Assembly (NCBI GenBank): GCA_042091035.1
Contig: JBELIG010000060.1
Span: forward strand, 1 to 15,591
Source: AM-2324 sp042091035
GTDB lineage: Bacteria > Bacteroidota > Bacteroidia > Chitinophagales > Saprospiraceae
Reading direction: 5' to 3'
DNA length: 15,591 nt
Made by a program: the position numbers and the translations under genes. Positions 15,433 through 15,591 of this stretch are shown piece after piece (within the stretch, counting starts at the first letter, position 1; every line of letters starts with the position of its first letter). The notes beneath the pieces were generated by a model. It had not been told where the DNA came from and did not search any database. It saw nothing but the letters and a program-made list of their open reading frames with translations.

Positions 15433-15591
15433 CTAATTTTTAGAATTTAATTTTTTAGGTGCTTCATAACGTAATCCCTTATAATCCATCAACACTGCCT
15501 TAACTGATCCTACAGCAATCGGTGATTCGATAAGCAAAGGAATACGATTTTGATCTTTACTAACCCATACTTTCATTTCATCTCCATCCTT
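15433..15591 (-). CDS. DUF3108 family protein (C-terminal end, cut by the window)
   Basis: The last 52 codons of a minus-strand gene are visible, ending with TAG at 15433-15435. The segment reads DEMKVWVSKDQNRIPLLIES followed by PIAVGSVKAVLMDYKGLRYE. This matches the C-terminal strand pattern of DUF3108 proteins (V-W-V-x-D-x-x-R-I-P, then G-S-V-K-A-x-L-x-x-Y-K-G-L). Family members are usually exported proteins of about 250 residues with unknown function. The N-terminus and any signal peptide lie beyond the right edge. It appears to head a co-directional group with the DUF4230 and rhodanese genes. Confidence 0.75.
   Translation of the reverse strand, partial: KDGDEMKVWVSKDQNRIPLLIESPIAVGSVKAVLMDYKGLRYEAPKKLNSKN

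Overview
The window is AT-rich and comes from a member of the phylum Bacteroidota. Four things support this: a long SprA-type outer-membrane protein of the type IX secretion/gliding system next to ruvA, a fused MurF-alanine racemase gene, a run of three periplasmic PPIase/SurA-type genes, and DUF3108/DUF4230 proteins. Motif style fits a gliding-type marine or soil lineage (Cytophagia- or Saprospiria-like), but I cannot fix the class from this sequence alone.

Layout. Positions 1-4126 are on the minus strand: ruvA (Holliday junction binding), then the N-terminal ~1,092 codons of sprA, which runs off the left edge. Positions 4264-12389 are on the plus strand: purD (purine synthesis), murF-alr (peptidoglycan precursor synthesis), a two-parvulin periplasmic PPIase, a SurA-like lipoprotein whose parvulin fold looks degenerate, and a canonical SurA. 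A strong bidirectional hairpin terminator at 12388-12425 ends this block. From 12424 to the right edge everything is on the minus strand. In transcription order these are the C-terminus of a DUF3108 protein (cut by the window), a membrane-anchored DUF4230 protein, a small rhodanese, a POT-family peptide transporter and an unknown four-helix membrane protein.

How the genes fit together. The three chaperone/PPIase genes form a tight block that probably escorts outer-membrane proteins across the periplasm. SprA is a giant beta-barrel and a plausible client of such chaperones, but that link is inference. MurF-Alr makes D-Ala and adds D-Ala-D-Ala to the UDP-MurNAc-tripeptide, so two cell-wall steps sit in one polypeptide. 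The POT transporter imports di-/tripeptides.

Most of the window is conserved chromosomal housekeeping. I see no phage, transposon, CRISPR array, toxin-antitoxin pair, tRNA or rRNA, and no clear undescribed system. The items most worth checking are the parvulin-dead SurA-like lipoprotein, a POT transporter that appears to lack the usual two extra bacterial helices, and a perfect 10-bp hairpin whose T-tract faces opposite to both flanking genes.
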